From positions 7,998,001 through 8,062,000 of the forward strand of contig NC_088320.1 of the NCBI RefSeq assembly GCF_910592395.1: a stretch of 64,000 nucleotides of DNA, written 5' to 3'. Position 1 is the stretch's first letter. Each line of letters starts with the position of its first letter. This stretch comes from Lineus longissimus (taxonomy: Eukaryota > Nemertea > Pilidiophora > Heteronemertea > Lineidae). The notes under the pieces were generated by a model. The model saw only the letters and a list, made by a program, of their open reading frames with translations. It made no database searches and was not told the DNA's origin. The position numbers and the translations under genes are program-made. Of the stretch, positions 52,802 to 64,000 are shown in pieces.

Positions 52802-55006
52802 TATAGGCATAAGTGTAAAGGTACAAGTCAACTGTTTCGATTTCAGTTTGGAGGTTATGACATGACGTGTGGAGATGACTTGGATCGTCTTCAGGGAGGA
52901 ATGTATGAATTCTGTAAATTGCTTATTAACTGTTATGGACCATGATTCTGGCATATCTGTGATGAAGCTTTTCATAAGTTTTGAATTGACGCTCTGTTGA
53001 GGGGCAGTTTTTTATCATGAAAATTTTGCGCAGATTTCGACGTTTTAACAAAATATTTGTGAAGTATTATACCAGGATCACTCAATATGAGGGGTTAATG
53101 CTTCCTGTTTTCACTGCAATGTACTGGACGTGTCTTTTGCCAGTAGTGTGTCTGTTCGGTATTTATTGATTAGTAGTGGAGCTGTGGCGACAGAATCCAT
53201 TATTTTTATTCTGAGAGCTGAAGTCGCACAAATGCATCCTTAGGAAATTGATGGTTGATGTTTGCTTCTCTGCGGCCCTGCTCACAATCCCTACTGCCTG
53301 TCTCACTACAGTCATGCTGACTCTCAACTTAGTTTCTTAAATTACAAAGATGTGGGCCTACTACCTACGAAATAAAGAACAGGGGGGTTTAATAATATTT
53401 AGCTTGGACCATTGGGGGAGGCATAGCCAGGTTCATCACCTTAAAGTTGAACAAAATTGGAATTTAGATGGAGAAGAAGAAAAACATTGTCATGGAAGAC
53501 ATGTTGGAATTTTGTGACACCAGATTGAGGCTCAGTTCAATCAGGTCACAGGCCTACAGGCCTACAAAGGGTGTAACAAAAATTGAGGCCCAAATACAAA
53601 ATGACCTGGCTACACAAGCTCCGTCTGTGTAAAATGTTGGGGGTAACGTCACTGCACTGTGTTTTCGAGGTGTACAAACAGCAAGAATGTGAAAGCACTT
53701 TATTCGTGGGTGTTGATGTTGCCATTTTTGCCAAGTTCAGGATCCATGCTCGAGGTTGGTATCTTAGATATGTTGCACTGTGATCCGATATTAACGGGCC
53801 ATGACTATAGACGGGTATAGCCAGCATGGGATCATCAGCTTAATATGAGCAGTTTGACGGAGCAGCTTGACAACTCACTGCGCTTTCCCAGAAACGGTCC
53901 CGAGCCTCGATTTCATCGACAGAGTGAAAGGTATTTATCATTTGAGCGAAAAAGTGATAGTGTATTCTTCAGTCAGGCCCCTTGGTTGCTGACCCTCAAT
54001 GTATTGACATTGCTAAGCTTCCAGAGAACGTGCTTCAATACCTTGACGAAAAGTACAGCATGCATTTGTACACAATCTATTTCAAACTGAAGCTGATCGG
54101 CTCACTCATAAACGGCATCGCTGTAGACCCAATGGTAACAAACTAGCCTGTTGTCACTGACCATCAAGATTGCTCGATCAGCGGCCCGATATCTCGGCAA
54201 GGGTAGTGTTTTTGTTTCTCATTCAAAAACCACAACATGCTCTGTGTTGAAATTTACGCAGTGTCTAGAGATGATTAAAAGGGCAAACCCTGTGAAGTTA
54301 TTTTGAAATCCAGTTCATATTTAGCAGCGCAGTGGCCTTGGAAAGTGAGATCTGTGTGATCGAAAAACAGGTTCACCATATGTGCTGCTTCATACAGAAT
54401 CAGATCAAATTTGGGTGAAGTGCACTGTAAAGTGAGGTGTGCGATATACAGAAAAATAACACGTATTTCTTCAGTGATATGGGTGCAGGCAATACCGCTG
54501 GACGTTCCGTGTGCCTTGGTTGCCGATGGTGGGCTTTGTTGATAACCAGTCTGTCTGAGCTGCATTAAAACTTAACCTTATTCTTGTAACGTCAGACGGC
54601 ATATTGTTGCCAAGTCATCAGAATGATGTGCGTAATATTGCCACTTCTTTTGATTGAATATACGCCCTGATGTAATAGCGATAATATGCACGACAGGGTG
54701 ATATCTTCTTCTTCATCTCGTCCGCGAGACAGTCAACTTCGATCTGATGATAAACGCAAATACGTGGCAATATTATTACATCTGACGTCGGCATAAGCAG
54801 GATTTGGTAGATGTGGTTCATTGATGAAAGTATTTCCAAATTGCATATTATCTTTCTAGGTTGTTGCTCTACAAATATGACATTGACATCTCGATTTATC
54901 GGATACCAAGAAAATCTTTGCAGCGTGTGTTAACGCTGCTTTGCTGGCATCATCTTTTAATAACTTAAATTTTGCATGTGTTCATAAGAAGTGGGATGCA
55001 TAAATG
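52802..55006. other. Gene-free stretch
   Basis: Only the dispersed repeat at 53990-54090 (shared with 40652) was recognised. Short open frames show no family traits. Confidence 0.45.
53985..54095. repeat. Dispersed repeat, second copy
   Basis: CCTCAATGTATTGACATTGC...CTTGACGAAAAGTACAGCATGCATTT, partner of the repeat at 40652-40760. Confidence 0.55.
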
Positions 55007-55008
55007 TA

Positions 55009-55168
55009 CAGTAGAACCTCCCTTAGCGGACACCTCTCCATTAAGGACACTAGGTTTGGTCCCAAATTGGGTGTTTCCATTGAATATGACCTCTCTAATC
55101 AGGACACCTCTCTGTTAAATACAGCACTTGTCAGTCCCGAGAGTGTCCTGAGTAGAGAGGTTCTACTG
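55009..55168. mobile_element. Pogo/Tigger-type MITE with TA duplication, copy 4
   Basis: CAGTAGAACCTCCCTTAGCG after TA (55007-55008), AGAGGTTCTACTG before TA (55169-55170). 160 bp, cleanest copy of the family. Confidence 0.8.
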
Positions 55169-55170
55169 TA

Positions 55171-55770
55171 GTTGAAGTTGTAGCTTTGCGGATTAGATCA
55201 AACCAAAGAAGGCCTCAATATCAAAATGCCAGCAAAGTTTTCTGGATAAATTGTGTGTATCCATCTGATGTCTTTAGATTTATACAGTGTGTTGTGTTGT
55301 GGCAAGAATAAGAGATGTTTTTACAAGTAAATCTTGTCGGTTATGAAAATCTTTGAACGATCAGGAAATTGTGGAATTGATTATCAAAAAGTCTTTGTTT
55401 ATACATGTAGCAACAGTCCCTGTCACAATTGACATACCCACTGCTTTTTGTAAATGGTACGCAACCTATGCTCTAGTGCCACGAAAGCTGTGTTCAGCAT
55501 ACACACTGGTTGAGGGCGTATAGATGTGTGCGTACAGTGTATGTCACCTGTAACATGCTGTGATCCTGCTGTGCGAAAAGGTGCACGCAAGTCGCGCGCA
55601 GCTCATCGCGAAGATGTAACTAATGCGTAGAGTTACGCGTAGGTTACGAGAAAATTGCACAAACCTTACGTGAATAAAGGAATGTCAGTTGTGATCAGGA
55701 CTGTATGGTCCGATGCTAGAATAGAAGCGAAAAACTTTGTAATTCTTTCCTGTAGTGGCCACTCTGTGTA
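55171..55770. other. Gene-free stretch
   Basis: Nothing recognised. Contains a CpG-rich patch near 55590-55650 (CGCAAGTCGCGCGCAGCTC) in otherwise AT-rich DNA. Confidence 0.4.
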
Positions 55771-56607
55771 AAAATGAAAAGGCCAGGGGCCATTGTGCTC
55801 GCCGGTATTTAGGTAACGACTTAATTGACAATGAATGTTTCTTGAGATATGACCAAGGAAGACTCTGAGGTACTACTAGTATATGTATCCTAATCATAGG
55901 GCACTTCATATATCATTGCAGTTAAGAAACATGCCATAGTTAGGCCGCCAAACAGCGAATTCACGGCACTTGACCTCTATGATCTTGAAAAGTAGGTCAA
56001 ATCAAAAACATGTATAATATGTAATGTATTCTTGCTGGGAGTACCAACCATAACAACTTTATCGAATACGAATCACTAATTAGCGAGATACCACACTTTC
56101 TAGGTTTTCACTTTTTGCCCCCTGGTGTCCAAGTCGAGAAAGAGATCAGACCAAAATTCAGTGTCAGAGGTAACCTGACCTAGGGGGTATTGTGTACAAA
56201 GTTTCAAGCCCATAGCCCTAGCAGTTACGAAACGTGTCACAGTTACGCTCAAATGGCCAATTTACGCCACTTGACCTCTATGACCTTGAAAAATAGGTCA
56301 AATCAAAAACCTCTATGATATGTGATGTATCCTGGCTGGGAGTCCCTACCATAAAATTTCATCAAAAACAAATCACTAATGAGTGAGATATCAAACTTTT
56401 TGTGTTTTCAGTTTTGGCCCCCTGGTTGCCAAGTCAAGAATCAGACCAGACCAAAATTGGCTGTCAGAGGTCATCTGACCTAGGGGGTCATGCATACAAT
56501 GTTTTGAGTCCATAGCCCTAGCGGTTAAGAAACGTGCCACTGTTTTTGAAATAGTATACGACGGACACTGCGCTGTTGTATAGACTCACCGTACCGGTGA
56601 GCCAACA
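55771..56607. mobile_element. Tandem-core interspersed repeat, copy 6
   Basis: Starts AAAATGAAAAGGCCAGGGGC then CATTGTGCTCGCC. Two core units of about 305 bp follow (TTGAAAAGTAGGTCAAATCA at 55985, TTGAAAAATAGGTCAAATCA at 56285; TTGCCCCCTGGTGTCC and TGGCCCCCTGGTTGCC). The microsatellite is nearly absent, and the copy ends with the hairpin GACTCACCGTACCGGTGAGC. Confidence 0.65.
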
Positions 56608-56680
56608 AGGTTAGAGATACCGGGGTACTATGATAGGTACTTGGCTATGAAAGTGTGTGAAGAGGTTTCATAACGAATCT

Positions 56681-56982
56681 TTAACCTCTTGAATCCCAGT
56701 GACCGACCAGTCGGTCATTTTGAAATTACGTTTTTTCCAAACGACCGACAGGTCGGTTGCGAGTGATATTTTTATTCCCTTGAGCTTGGACGCTAGCTTA
56801 TTGCTTGTTTTAGCGTGTTTGATGTACAGAAGGGTCAGTTAGAGCATGCCTGGGTAGATGGCACCTCGGTACCAGACTTTGGGGGTTGTATGCGGGCGCT
56901 ATACATCGTGAAAGTCGGACCCTGTCACCATGTCACCACCCGGGATCCCGGGATTTTCAAGTTTTGTGATTCAAGAGGTTGA
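56681..56982. mobile_element. piggyBac-like MITE with CCTCTTGAATC ends
   Basis: TTAA (56681-56684) then CCTCTTGAATCCCAGTGACC. The right end is GTGATTCAAGAGG then TTGA (56979-56982), a decayed TTAA. Sub-terminal GACCGACCAGTCGGTC and GACCGACAGGTCGGT palindromes lie near the left end. Confidence 0.6.
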
Positions 56983-57244
56983 ATAATTATTGAAGAAAAC
57001 ACAAATTATTTCAACAACCACTTCACCTGCACAAAATGCGTTACTTATTTCATTATTTTCAATAACTTTTCTAAAATAAATCTGGTCAGGTTTTATCAAG
57101 GGTACATGTATGAGATTGTGGTCGTCGCCATAAATGGTCATGGTGACAAAGTGGCTTCGTTGTCTTAGATGACTTTATCAGCGGCGATGAAGAATCGAAA
57201 AGGCCTGGTTTTAAGTTCAAAACGAGTTTTCTTCTAACACACTA

Positions 57245-57670
57245 GGGGCTGTAGCAAAATTAAAGTGAAGCCAATAGAAATGAAAAATTTACGTTTGGAG
57301 GAGGGGGCAGGGGTCATTATATTTTTTTCTCCAAAAAAGCCTCAACAAAATAAAATTGTTTAGGGGTATATATTTATGACTCTTCCTGAAGCGTTTTCTC
57401 GCCCTCAGATGCCCAAATCTGCTCCTAAATGCCTGGTAGCTGCCTACTTTTCCTGGGTAGCCTGTTTTACCAGATTTTCCAAATGCCCTGTTTAACCACT
57501 TGCCCTCGAGCAGATTAGGATCCCACCTTGAAGTCCCAAAGTGCAAAGGTGAAAGGGGGCTATGGAAAGTGATGCCAAAAATCGTAATTTTTTAGTTTCT
57601 GAGGCCGGGCCGGAGGAGAAACGAAAACATATCATTTCTATTGGCCTCACTTTAATTTTGCTACAGCCCC
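57245..57670. mobile_element. MITE with GGGGCTGTAGCAAAATTAAAG ends
   Basis: GGGGCTGTAGCAAAATTAAA at 57245 and its reverse complement ending at about 57670 form ~40-bp terminal inverted repeats (through GCCAATAGAAATGA). 425 bp, no coding capacity. A half copy is at 50404. Confidence 0.75.
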
Positions 57671-58370
57671 GTGAAAAGATAACTCCAATTCAAGTTTTAA
57701 TAAGGCTGGTGTTATATAGTGATAAAACTCATTTTGAACAACTGGAGTCAGGACTTTGTCATACAATGGATGACATGCACGTTCTGGGTGTCTGTGTGTG
57801 TTATTCGATCTCCTACAGTCCCAATCACAATTGACATCCATAAATACGCGTATATGTAATGTGCAATGTACACCCAACCTGTGTATACGGGTTGCACGGA
57901 TGCTCTGACCACAATCTACATTCGCTTGAGCTGGGCGCAACATACAAGCACCTCTCGCATAGAAGGATCGGCAAACGTTTTTTATACACGAAAAATTCAC
58001 ACAAAGCAGAGAGTATGTTAATTGTGACTGGGACTGTAGCTGTTCTGGCATTTTGAAGCTATGAAGACGAAAATGATCAACATGTGGCTGATATTTTGTT
58101 GTCATAAAAGTACATTTTTTGTACATGTACATGTAATGTAAAATAACTTAATATAAAATAATAAATGCATTTACTCTCAATTGTGTGTTTATCGTAGTAA
58201 TGGCTCTAAGGAATACTTTTCCACAGATGACTAAAATGTCACTTTCTACTTCGATAAAGTCGGAATTAATGAAGACAGAAAACAAAGCAGGTTGCCAACA
58301 GGCTTGAAATTGACAAATGCAAGGCAGAGCAGCCAGGCTGTATTCTTCAATACATGCATGCATCCCACTG
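57671..58370. other. Gene-free stretch
   Basis: Nothing recognised. ORFs on both strands lack family features. Confidence 0.4.
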
Positions 58371-58372
58371 AA

Positions 58373-58545
58373 GACAAGACTCCGCCTCTACAATGCCTAC
58401 TGCTTATCCATCATGCTAAACTGCAATAGCTGGGCCATAACTTAAGCCATGCTAGACAAGCTGGATGCTTGCCACTGCAGACATCTTCCCACCATCACGG
58501 GTCACTGCTGGCCGAAAAGCCTCATCAGCAACAAGGGGCCATATG
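58373..58545 (+). pseudogene. LINE reverse-transcriptase C-terminal fragment (RTE-like)
   Basis: Encodes LKTRLRLYNAYCLSIMLNCN, SWAIT, then after a stop AMLDKLDACHCRHLPTITGH and CWPKSLISN. The sequence TRLRLYNAYCLSILLY...DACHRRHLRTILG.RWP is a well-known block after the RT domain of RTE/I-type LINEs. One stop and one indel show it is dead. Confidence 0.65.
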
Positions 58546-58597
58546 AATAAAAACTAGCATTTCCTTGGAAGCAAATCCTTCAAGTAGAGGCAGTGGG

Positions 58598-58714
58598 TGA
58601 TATGAATAAAGACCAGCAAATGCTTTTACTCTGGTTTTGTACAGGAAGGCCCAGTATAAATGTACATGGAGATTTAGATAAAAGCATTTGCTAGTCTTTA
58701 TTCGTTTTCGTATG
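58598..58714. repeat. Short inverted repeat (GAATAAAGACCAGCAAATGC)
   Basis: GAATAAAGACCAGCAAATGCTTTTA near 58603 pairs with TAAAAGCATTTGCTAGTCTTTATTC near 58677-58702. Probably a very small MITE. A related copy starts at 58543 (GAATAAAAACTAGCATTTCC). Confidence 0.55.
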
Positions 58715-58739
58715 AATAATGTGGACCTTTTACTGCAGA

Positions 58740-59590
58740 TGCTTTGCTAAAAATCTTCTTGCAAATGCTTGAAGGTCAGTCCTGATGTCACATTTCTTAT
58801 GAATGGTCGGTGCTGGTAATCTATTTCATCTTGTGGTTTTGGTATTGTTAGAAGGCATCCTGGACTTCAGGGCTTTTCACTTGGCACCTATAAATGACAA
58901 AGTTTTTTAGTTATGTGTGTGGGAGAGGAGCACACGGCTGACCCTGGCATTCGAGGATAGGGGGTCAGGGTATCCTGATAAAAATATGTTGGCGAGAGTG
59001 CTAAGTGTTCTGTCCTCGTTGACACACTCTCTCACGTCATCATCATCCGACTCATCTGTCATCTGACTGGGAAAGTCCTGCATCCGTTTAATAATTGGCC
59101 ACATTATACATCATAGAGCCTCTACTGCTAAGGGAGAGCCCCTTTGCAATTGTTTTGGAATGATTACTCAGATAGAAAAATTTGTCCTCCACCTCGCCGA
59201 CCGAAACCCGAGTTCTCGCAGATAATGAAGTTACACTGGGAATCGGGAATGCGCCTGCGGCCCCCTTGACTATCAGAGTGGGGGGCAGGGAAGAAACTGG
59301 TAATGTATGATAGTTGTTACCCTTTCTTCTCACTTGTCCTTCCATTGGGAATGTGATTCTACTCTTGACACGCTCAGCGCTATACACAAGTTGTTTGCAA
59401 GGTGAAATAATTAATAAAGTCCTCCTTGTAAATTGTACACGGTAGCACACCGATACTTTATTGACTTTAAACTATAAACTGTTTCTAACCATGGAACATA
59501 AATATCATAAATTTAATAAAATGCATGAACTGCATTTACATTGTAGGCTAAGTGAAGCCAATTAGGCCCCATTTTCAATGTTACACTCCT
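58740..59590. other. Gene-free stretch
   Basis: No exon or element recognised. A 120-residue minus-strand frame at 59088-59450 has no family features. Confidence 0.4.
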
Positions 59591-59912
59591 TTACAGGCCT
59601 AGGCCGTTCGTAATTACTTGTGGTCCAGTTAAGTAGAAATCCACTATACCGTAGTGAAGTTATTATGAATAAAAATATGTTAACTTTTTTTCTTTTTTTT
59701 TTGTAAAGTGCCTTGAAGTGTTTTACTAAAGGCGCTATATAAATTGTTTTAATAATAAAAAATAATAATAACTTGGTGTTCATAGTTTTCTATGTCAGTC
59801 TACACAACGGCAATGTTGAAATTTATATCTATATACATATTTCCGCAATTGGACATTTCAAATTCAATTACGAATTCAAAGATTTTGACGAATGGCGTAA
59901 GCCTTTGAATGC
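59591..59912. mobile_element. 'TACGCCGTTCG' MITE with a LINE/SINE tail inserted
   Basis: Left end AGGCCTAGGCCGTTCGTAAT (59597), right end GACGAATGGCGTAAGCCTTT (59889-59908). Between them sits AAAGTGCCTTGAAGTG...AAAGGCGCTATATAAATTGT and (AATAAT)n at 59705-59770, the common 3' tail of L2/CR1-type LINEs and their SINEs. Confidence 0.6.
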
Positions 59913-60240
59913 CCCACAAACATTTGATTGAAATGAGGAATCTGCAGAACTAAAAATACAAATTTGTTTAAACTTGGTATTCAGAGTGTTCAACGTCTAC
60001 CCAACGGCAATGTTGACATTTATATCTATATGTACATATTTCCGCAATTGGACATTTCAAATTCAATTACGAATTCAAAGATTTTGACGAACGGCGTAAG
60101 CCTTTGAATGCCCCACAAACATTTGATTGAAATGAGGAATCTGCAGAACTAAAAATACAAATTTGTTTAAACTTGTTATTCAGAGTGTTCATCGTCTACA
60201 CTATGGCAATGTTGAAATTTATATTTACATGTAGTATGTA
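59806..60240. repeat. ~198-bp tandem duplication, 2.2 copies
   Basis: CGGCAATGTTGAAATTTATA starts at 59807 and recurs at 60005 and 60204 (ATGGCAATGTTGAAATTTAT). The unit contains the right end of the MITE plus flanking GAATGCCCCACAAACATTTG, so the duplication happened after the MITE insertion. Confidence 0.8.
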
Positions 60241-60359
60241 TTTTGGCAATTGACCATATGTGAAAATAAGTTTTGGCCATCTTTTCACAGGCAGCTTAAG
60301 TTTACCATGACATAAAAGTCATGTTTCAAATCAAAACATTGCCAAAAGCATTCAAAATA

Positions 60360-60545
60360 TCATGAACATTGAGGTGCGTTGTTTTTGGTCACTTCTCAGT
60401 CAGAAAAATAAAATACAGCGAAGGGGCATAGTAATCCTTTCTCTATTGATTCAGTAAGCTCTGGACCTGGGCAAGCTATTGCAAATAACCTTATCGAGCT
60501 ATCTCTGATTGATTTTTTTCCAGGGGGGGTCGGAAACAAGGGCAC
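60360..60545. repeat. Dispersed repeat shared with FBXL intron
   Basis: TTGATTCAGTAAGCTCTGGA...GGGCAAGCTATTG and the preceding GGTCACTT.TCA..C..AAAAATAAAA resemble 44715-44860 (GAATCAGTAAGCTCTGGTCT). Nature unknown. Confidence 0.5.
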
Positions 60546-60672
60546 TGAAGTGCTAAAAAATGCTGTGAGAGTTTATACTCTTTGACCACCAACAATTGTT
60601 ACCAACAGCGACACAAAAGTCTCTCATTACAAGTTCATTACAACATGTCCAGCACAGCAACGAACATGTGAT

Positions 60673-61057
60673 CTACGATGATGTTGCACTCCCATTCGCT
60701 TGTTTACAAACAATATCAATCAAATGATTCAAGTGATGCTGTTGCCATTTTTTAATACGACATTCCAAGTTTTTTCGAACGCACGCGTTGACACTTGTCT
60801 TGAAATCGTAGCGACATTCACACTCCTCCCAGCGAATGCAAACTGCAGCTTTCCCATCGGACGTATCACAGATGACTTGGCCCCTTGAAGCTGCATGTAG
60901 GCATATCCAAGAGATGTCGACTAAGAGAGATTCCCTCGTCAAAAGTGGCTCCGGAATACATTTGAGAAGACTGGTCATCACCACTCGAGCTAGAAGTTCC
61001 ACAAACTGTCCCGAACATATCCATTCCAGCCGACAAAGATCTCTCCTAAAAGCTCGA
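60673..61057 (-). other. Presumed KLHL18 3' UTR with a long chance frame
   Basis: Directly after the KLHL18 stop. A 131-residue Cys-rich frame (61068-60673) overlaps the last KLHL18 codons in another frame. It has no recognisable domain and no exon support, so I treat it as UTR. Confidence 0.4.
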
Positions 61058-64000
61058 TCAGGGATCATTCAGGTGCTGATTGTGAAACAAAGGCACAACG
61101 CCTGCCCCAACGCCCCCCTCGTGTGCACACATGGCAGCAATAAAAACCCACGTGTTCTTCTCCGGGTCGTACATCTCGACCGAGTTCAGATTTGACACGC
61201 CATCATAACCGCCGATCGCGTATAACTTTCCGCAGTTACCCACCAAGGCAACGCGGCTACGTTTAACGTTCATCGGCGAGACGTACGTCCATTGATTAGT
61301 GACGGGGTCAAAACATTCGACAGACTTTAAGAAACCAGACCCATCGTATCCTCCCGCTGCGTAGAGTTTCCCGTCGAGCGATGCGACACCAAGGCGACAC
61401 CTTTTGGTCAACATTGAAGCTACCTGCGTCCACCGCCCCGTGAGATTGTTGTAGCATTCAACCTGTAACAAGAACGTGAAAAAGTCAGAGAAACTCACAG
61501 AGTTGTGGTACTATGTCCCATGCGTAAGGAGAAGTCGTGTTGTAGGCCCTGTTTGCAAGAGGATGGACTTTATCAAAATCATTCAAAAGAATGAAAGTCA
61601 TTTCATGAAATGTGGTGATGATAGAACTTGGGGAAAATTTGGCAGTATGGATTACTACGGGCCAGTAGTAGGCAGTGTACGGGCCCGGTATATGCCGGGT
61701 GTGTTAGTGAAAGAGTTAAAGACCATTTTAATCTCGTGGGAGGAGAACAGACACGTACCGAATCAAATATAGAGAGTCCATCGTGTCCACCTAGCGCGTA
61801 TATCTGTCCATCAAAAACAGTCACGCCAGCGGCGCTTCGGTGTTTCGTCATCCGCGAGACCATCACCCATTGGTCAGCTTCTGGGTCGTAACATTCGACC
61901 GAGTTGAGAGACATGATGCCGTCGTATCCTCCACACACGTACAGCCTTCCGTCCAGGGCTGCAGCTCCGAGGGCACTGCAAGGAAGAGGAGGTAGATGTG
62001 ATCGAAAACATGCAAGCAGAGCACCTGAACACAATGACATCCATTATTACAAAATGAAGGCCTTCAGTCAAACTATTGAATTACACCAGTACTGGCTGCA
62101 GTTATATTGTATGACACATTTTAAAAACACAATCTGGCCGGAATATTTAAATTCACTTCCAACTGTTAGAAATGCTTCACTTTCATAGTTTCAACAAGAT
62201 CAATGGACAAGTGCTTGGCGGTTAACGGATTCAAAAACAAGTAGAGGGACGGCAGCTTCCCTGTCCTGCAGCGGGAAGTTTAGGAATTTCATCACAAGTT
62301 TTCTTCGACATGGACAAGAACAATCTTGTTTCAAATTTAAAGACATTATTTTTCCAGGGACACTTTGGAATGCTTCAACGAGAGCAGCTCAGTTGCTGAG
62401 AAAGCCTTATACTTCACTTTTATAAGACTTGGACTTTCATCCTTGTCCTCATCATCATCATCATCATAATCATCATTTAAAATATTATTATCATCAGTAT
62501 CATTACCTTCGTTTACAAGTCATTGGAGACACGAGTCTCCAGGATCGCGCCACGGGATTAAACACCTCGACTGTATCGAGTCGATGATGGCCATCGTAAC
62601 CTCCAATCGCGTACAGCTCACCTTGAAAAGAACCCAACAGAAAGTAGAGTAACAGTTTTAACTACTTTTGGTGTTTTTGTGAAGAATGAAGTTTACCCTT
62701 GGGATTCCCCACGATTGTTTGAATAGGGGTTTTAGTACAGGACTTTACATGGAACGATCCTGTGGATGGCTGACGTATATATACGTCTTACGGCAGAGCG
62801 GTTCAGATAGAGTTCGCGTATATATACGTCTTACGGCATTAAGTGGTTAAAAACCATGGACTGGGCTCAGCCTGTTCGCCCAAAAAATACATTATATAAA
62901 GCATGTTGAGCACAAGTTAGCGTGGATTTGAAAGCAGCCACAAGATATCCCTTCAAAGTTGCTCTGAGCAGATTGACTTATAATAAGTTACAGTTGTCAT
63001 GAAAGACTGTGATAGAGACACTGTGTATTGCATGGTTACATCTGCTACGTAACGTGTGAACTCACAATTTTTCCCACGCCACGTCAACTGTAGGCCTCAG
63101 TCTGACAGATTCATTGGTTAGGCTTTTGATTGGGACTATTAAAGGGGGACTATAGGCAGGAGCAGTGGGGTTAAATTGGCCATCTTCGGGTGACTAATAT
63201 GCACAGTAAGGGCACTGGGTCATGTTAGATTCAGCTCTTACTATATTCGTTGTACAAGCGTGAATAGTTTTGACGTAATGTGATATGGGAGAGACCCCTA
63301 TTGCCGACATTGAGTAACTTTATGTGGCCTACCTAGCAGCTGCCTATAGTGTCCCTTTAACAGAACCTTGAGAGTCTGACACTGATCGACATCCCAGTAA
63401 GTGACAATGCTCCAATCATGCTGGGAGGTTCATCTTATCTGACACCTCAAGGCCTCAGGGGTGTCATGAACTTTAGTCTCCTCAGGAGAAATCACTGTTC
63501 AAACTATTTAAACCACAGACATTTGCGAGAACTGTCTGTAGAGAGTTCAGGTCAAAATAAAGGCTTATAACAAATCTTCAGTTTCATGGTTATTTTGAAA
63601 GAGTACATCCTTAGAAAGAGACACTTTTTGGAATTTTGGAAATCGGTCAAGATTGGACCGAGATATAGCTGTTTATATCTCCGCAGATTGTACACCTTGT
63701 TCGCCATCAGGTGAAACAAAGTTGATAAATGAATGAAGTAAGATCATTAGTAGCAGTTTATGTGATTTTATTGACAATATTGTCTTTATAGTCGCGAGGA
63801 TGATGAATTTATTAACACTATACCGCATACGCAGGCTAGCATTGTCAATGCACTACTTATTGATTTTACGTCGCACACCGTGACGTGACGTCATCAGTAT
63901 CTCTACTGTCTGTCATCAAGCCAAAATAAGAAGTTTATTTTTTCGAAAATGTCTATCACTTACCATGTAAGACTGTCACTCCAACTCTGCTGCGTAAAGT
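61058..64000 (-). CDS. KLHL18: Kelch-like protein 18 type, C-terminal exons (partial)
   Basis: Substrate adaptor for Cullin-3 ubiquitin ligases (BTB-BACK-kelch family). Exons in transcript order: 64000-63964 (open to the edge), 62621-62507, 61975-61759, 61462-61058; phases agree and give 257 residues. Visible kelch blades: [79 protein letters not shown] and [20 protein letters not shown]. The end [14 protein letters not shown] is the KLHL18 signature (human ends ...CHEGGVGVGCIPLLTI). RSAAGVTVF and GGHDGL also point to KLHL18. Compared with human, about nine extra C-terminal residues follow. BTB and BACK domains lie beyond the right edge. The acceptor at 62622-62623 is AAG, slightly weak. Confidence 0.93.
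62765..62855. repeat. Two CGTATATATACGTCTTACGGCA words
   Basis: ACGTATATATACGTCTTACG occurs at about 62776 and 62816, the second followed by GCATTAAGTGGTTAA. This looks like one terminus of a piggyBac-like element with TTAA. The other end was not found. Confidence 0.45.
63139..63360. mobile_element. TTAA-flanked MITE (AAGGGGGACTATAGGCAGG), copy 2
   Basis: TTAA (63139-63142) AGGGGGACTATAGGCAGG ... CTGCCTATAGTGTCCCT TTAA (63357-63360). Interior matches the copy at 47939 in reverse. 214 bp between the TTAA sites, in KLHL18 intron. Confidence 0.7.

Noticed and set aside
59088-59450. 120-residue minus-strand frame
   Set aside because: No recognisable motif, no splice context, AT/GC mix as in surrounding DNA.
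60673-61068. 131-residue Cys-rich ORF as a gene
   Set aside because: Lies in the presumed KLHL18 3' UTR and overlaps its last codons; no known domain, no splice or start support.

Overview
The window is animal nuclear DNA. Its three protein-coding genes are cut by GT-AG introns, the genes are metazoan families, and the space between them is filled with LINE, Ty3/Gypsy, pogo/Tigger, Harbinger, hAT-like and piggyBac-like remains, short inverted-repeat elements and minisatellites. The repeat style (TACATGTA-rich, AGGCCTA-rich, tens of MITE copies) suggests a marine invertebrate such as a hemichordate, echinoderm, amphioxus or lophotrochozoan. The sequence alone does not let me choose between them.

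Genes. (1) A complete N-acylethanolamine-hydrolyzing acid amidase (NAAA-like, acid ceramidase family) lies on the minus strand, nine exons between 24194 and 19573. (2) An FBXL2/FBXL20-type F-box/leucine-rich-repeat protein lies on the plus strand, thirteen recognised exons between 40577 and 50966, ending in a CaaX box; its short first coding exon was not found. (3) The 3' half of a KLHL18-type kelch protein lies on the minus strand from 61058 to the right edge. I see no link between the three beyond chance proximity.

Layout. 1-840 holds a LINE 3' end. 860-9000 is a patchwork of MITEs and a tandem-core interspersed repeat. 9340-9840 is a minisatellite and 10000-10500 is C-rich low-complexity DNA. 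13900-15200 holds a broken mobile-element protein that resembles the N-terminal part of selfish-element DNA polymerases. 16620-18715 is a palindromic element split by a HARBI1-type transposon. 19573-24194 is NAAA. 27000-28740 holds two pogo/Tigger transposase copies. 29049-33320 is a degenerate Ty3/Gypsy element with a 1 kb inverted-repeat transposon inside it. 36340-37400 is an array of self-complementary ATTCGATTT-type motifs with a 133-bp tandem repeat. 37411-39352 holds two adjacent copies of the tandem-core repeat. 40577-50966 is the FBXL gene, with minisatellites and MITEs in its introns. 51000-60650 is repeat-rich intergenic DNA. The rest is KLHL18.

Most notable observations: an apparent GC-AG intron directly before the catalytic cysteine codon of NAAA; five tandem copies of the 3' splice site of NAAA exon 5; a CLEAR-like E-box and a YY1-like start-codon motif at the NAAA 5' end; a HARBI1-type transposon whose flanks suggest an 8-bp rather than 3-bp target duplication; a transposon with a perfect 8-bp duplication nested in the Gypsy element; and three 133-bp repeats each carrying GTCACGTGAC between inverted CCAAT boxes. 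I found no prokaryotic system, CRISPR array or operon.
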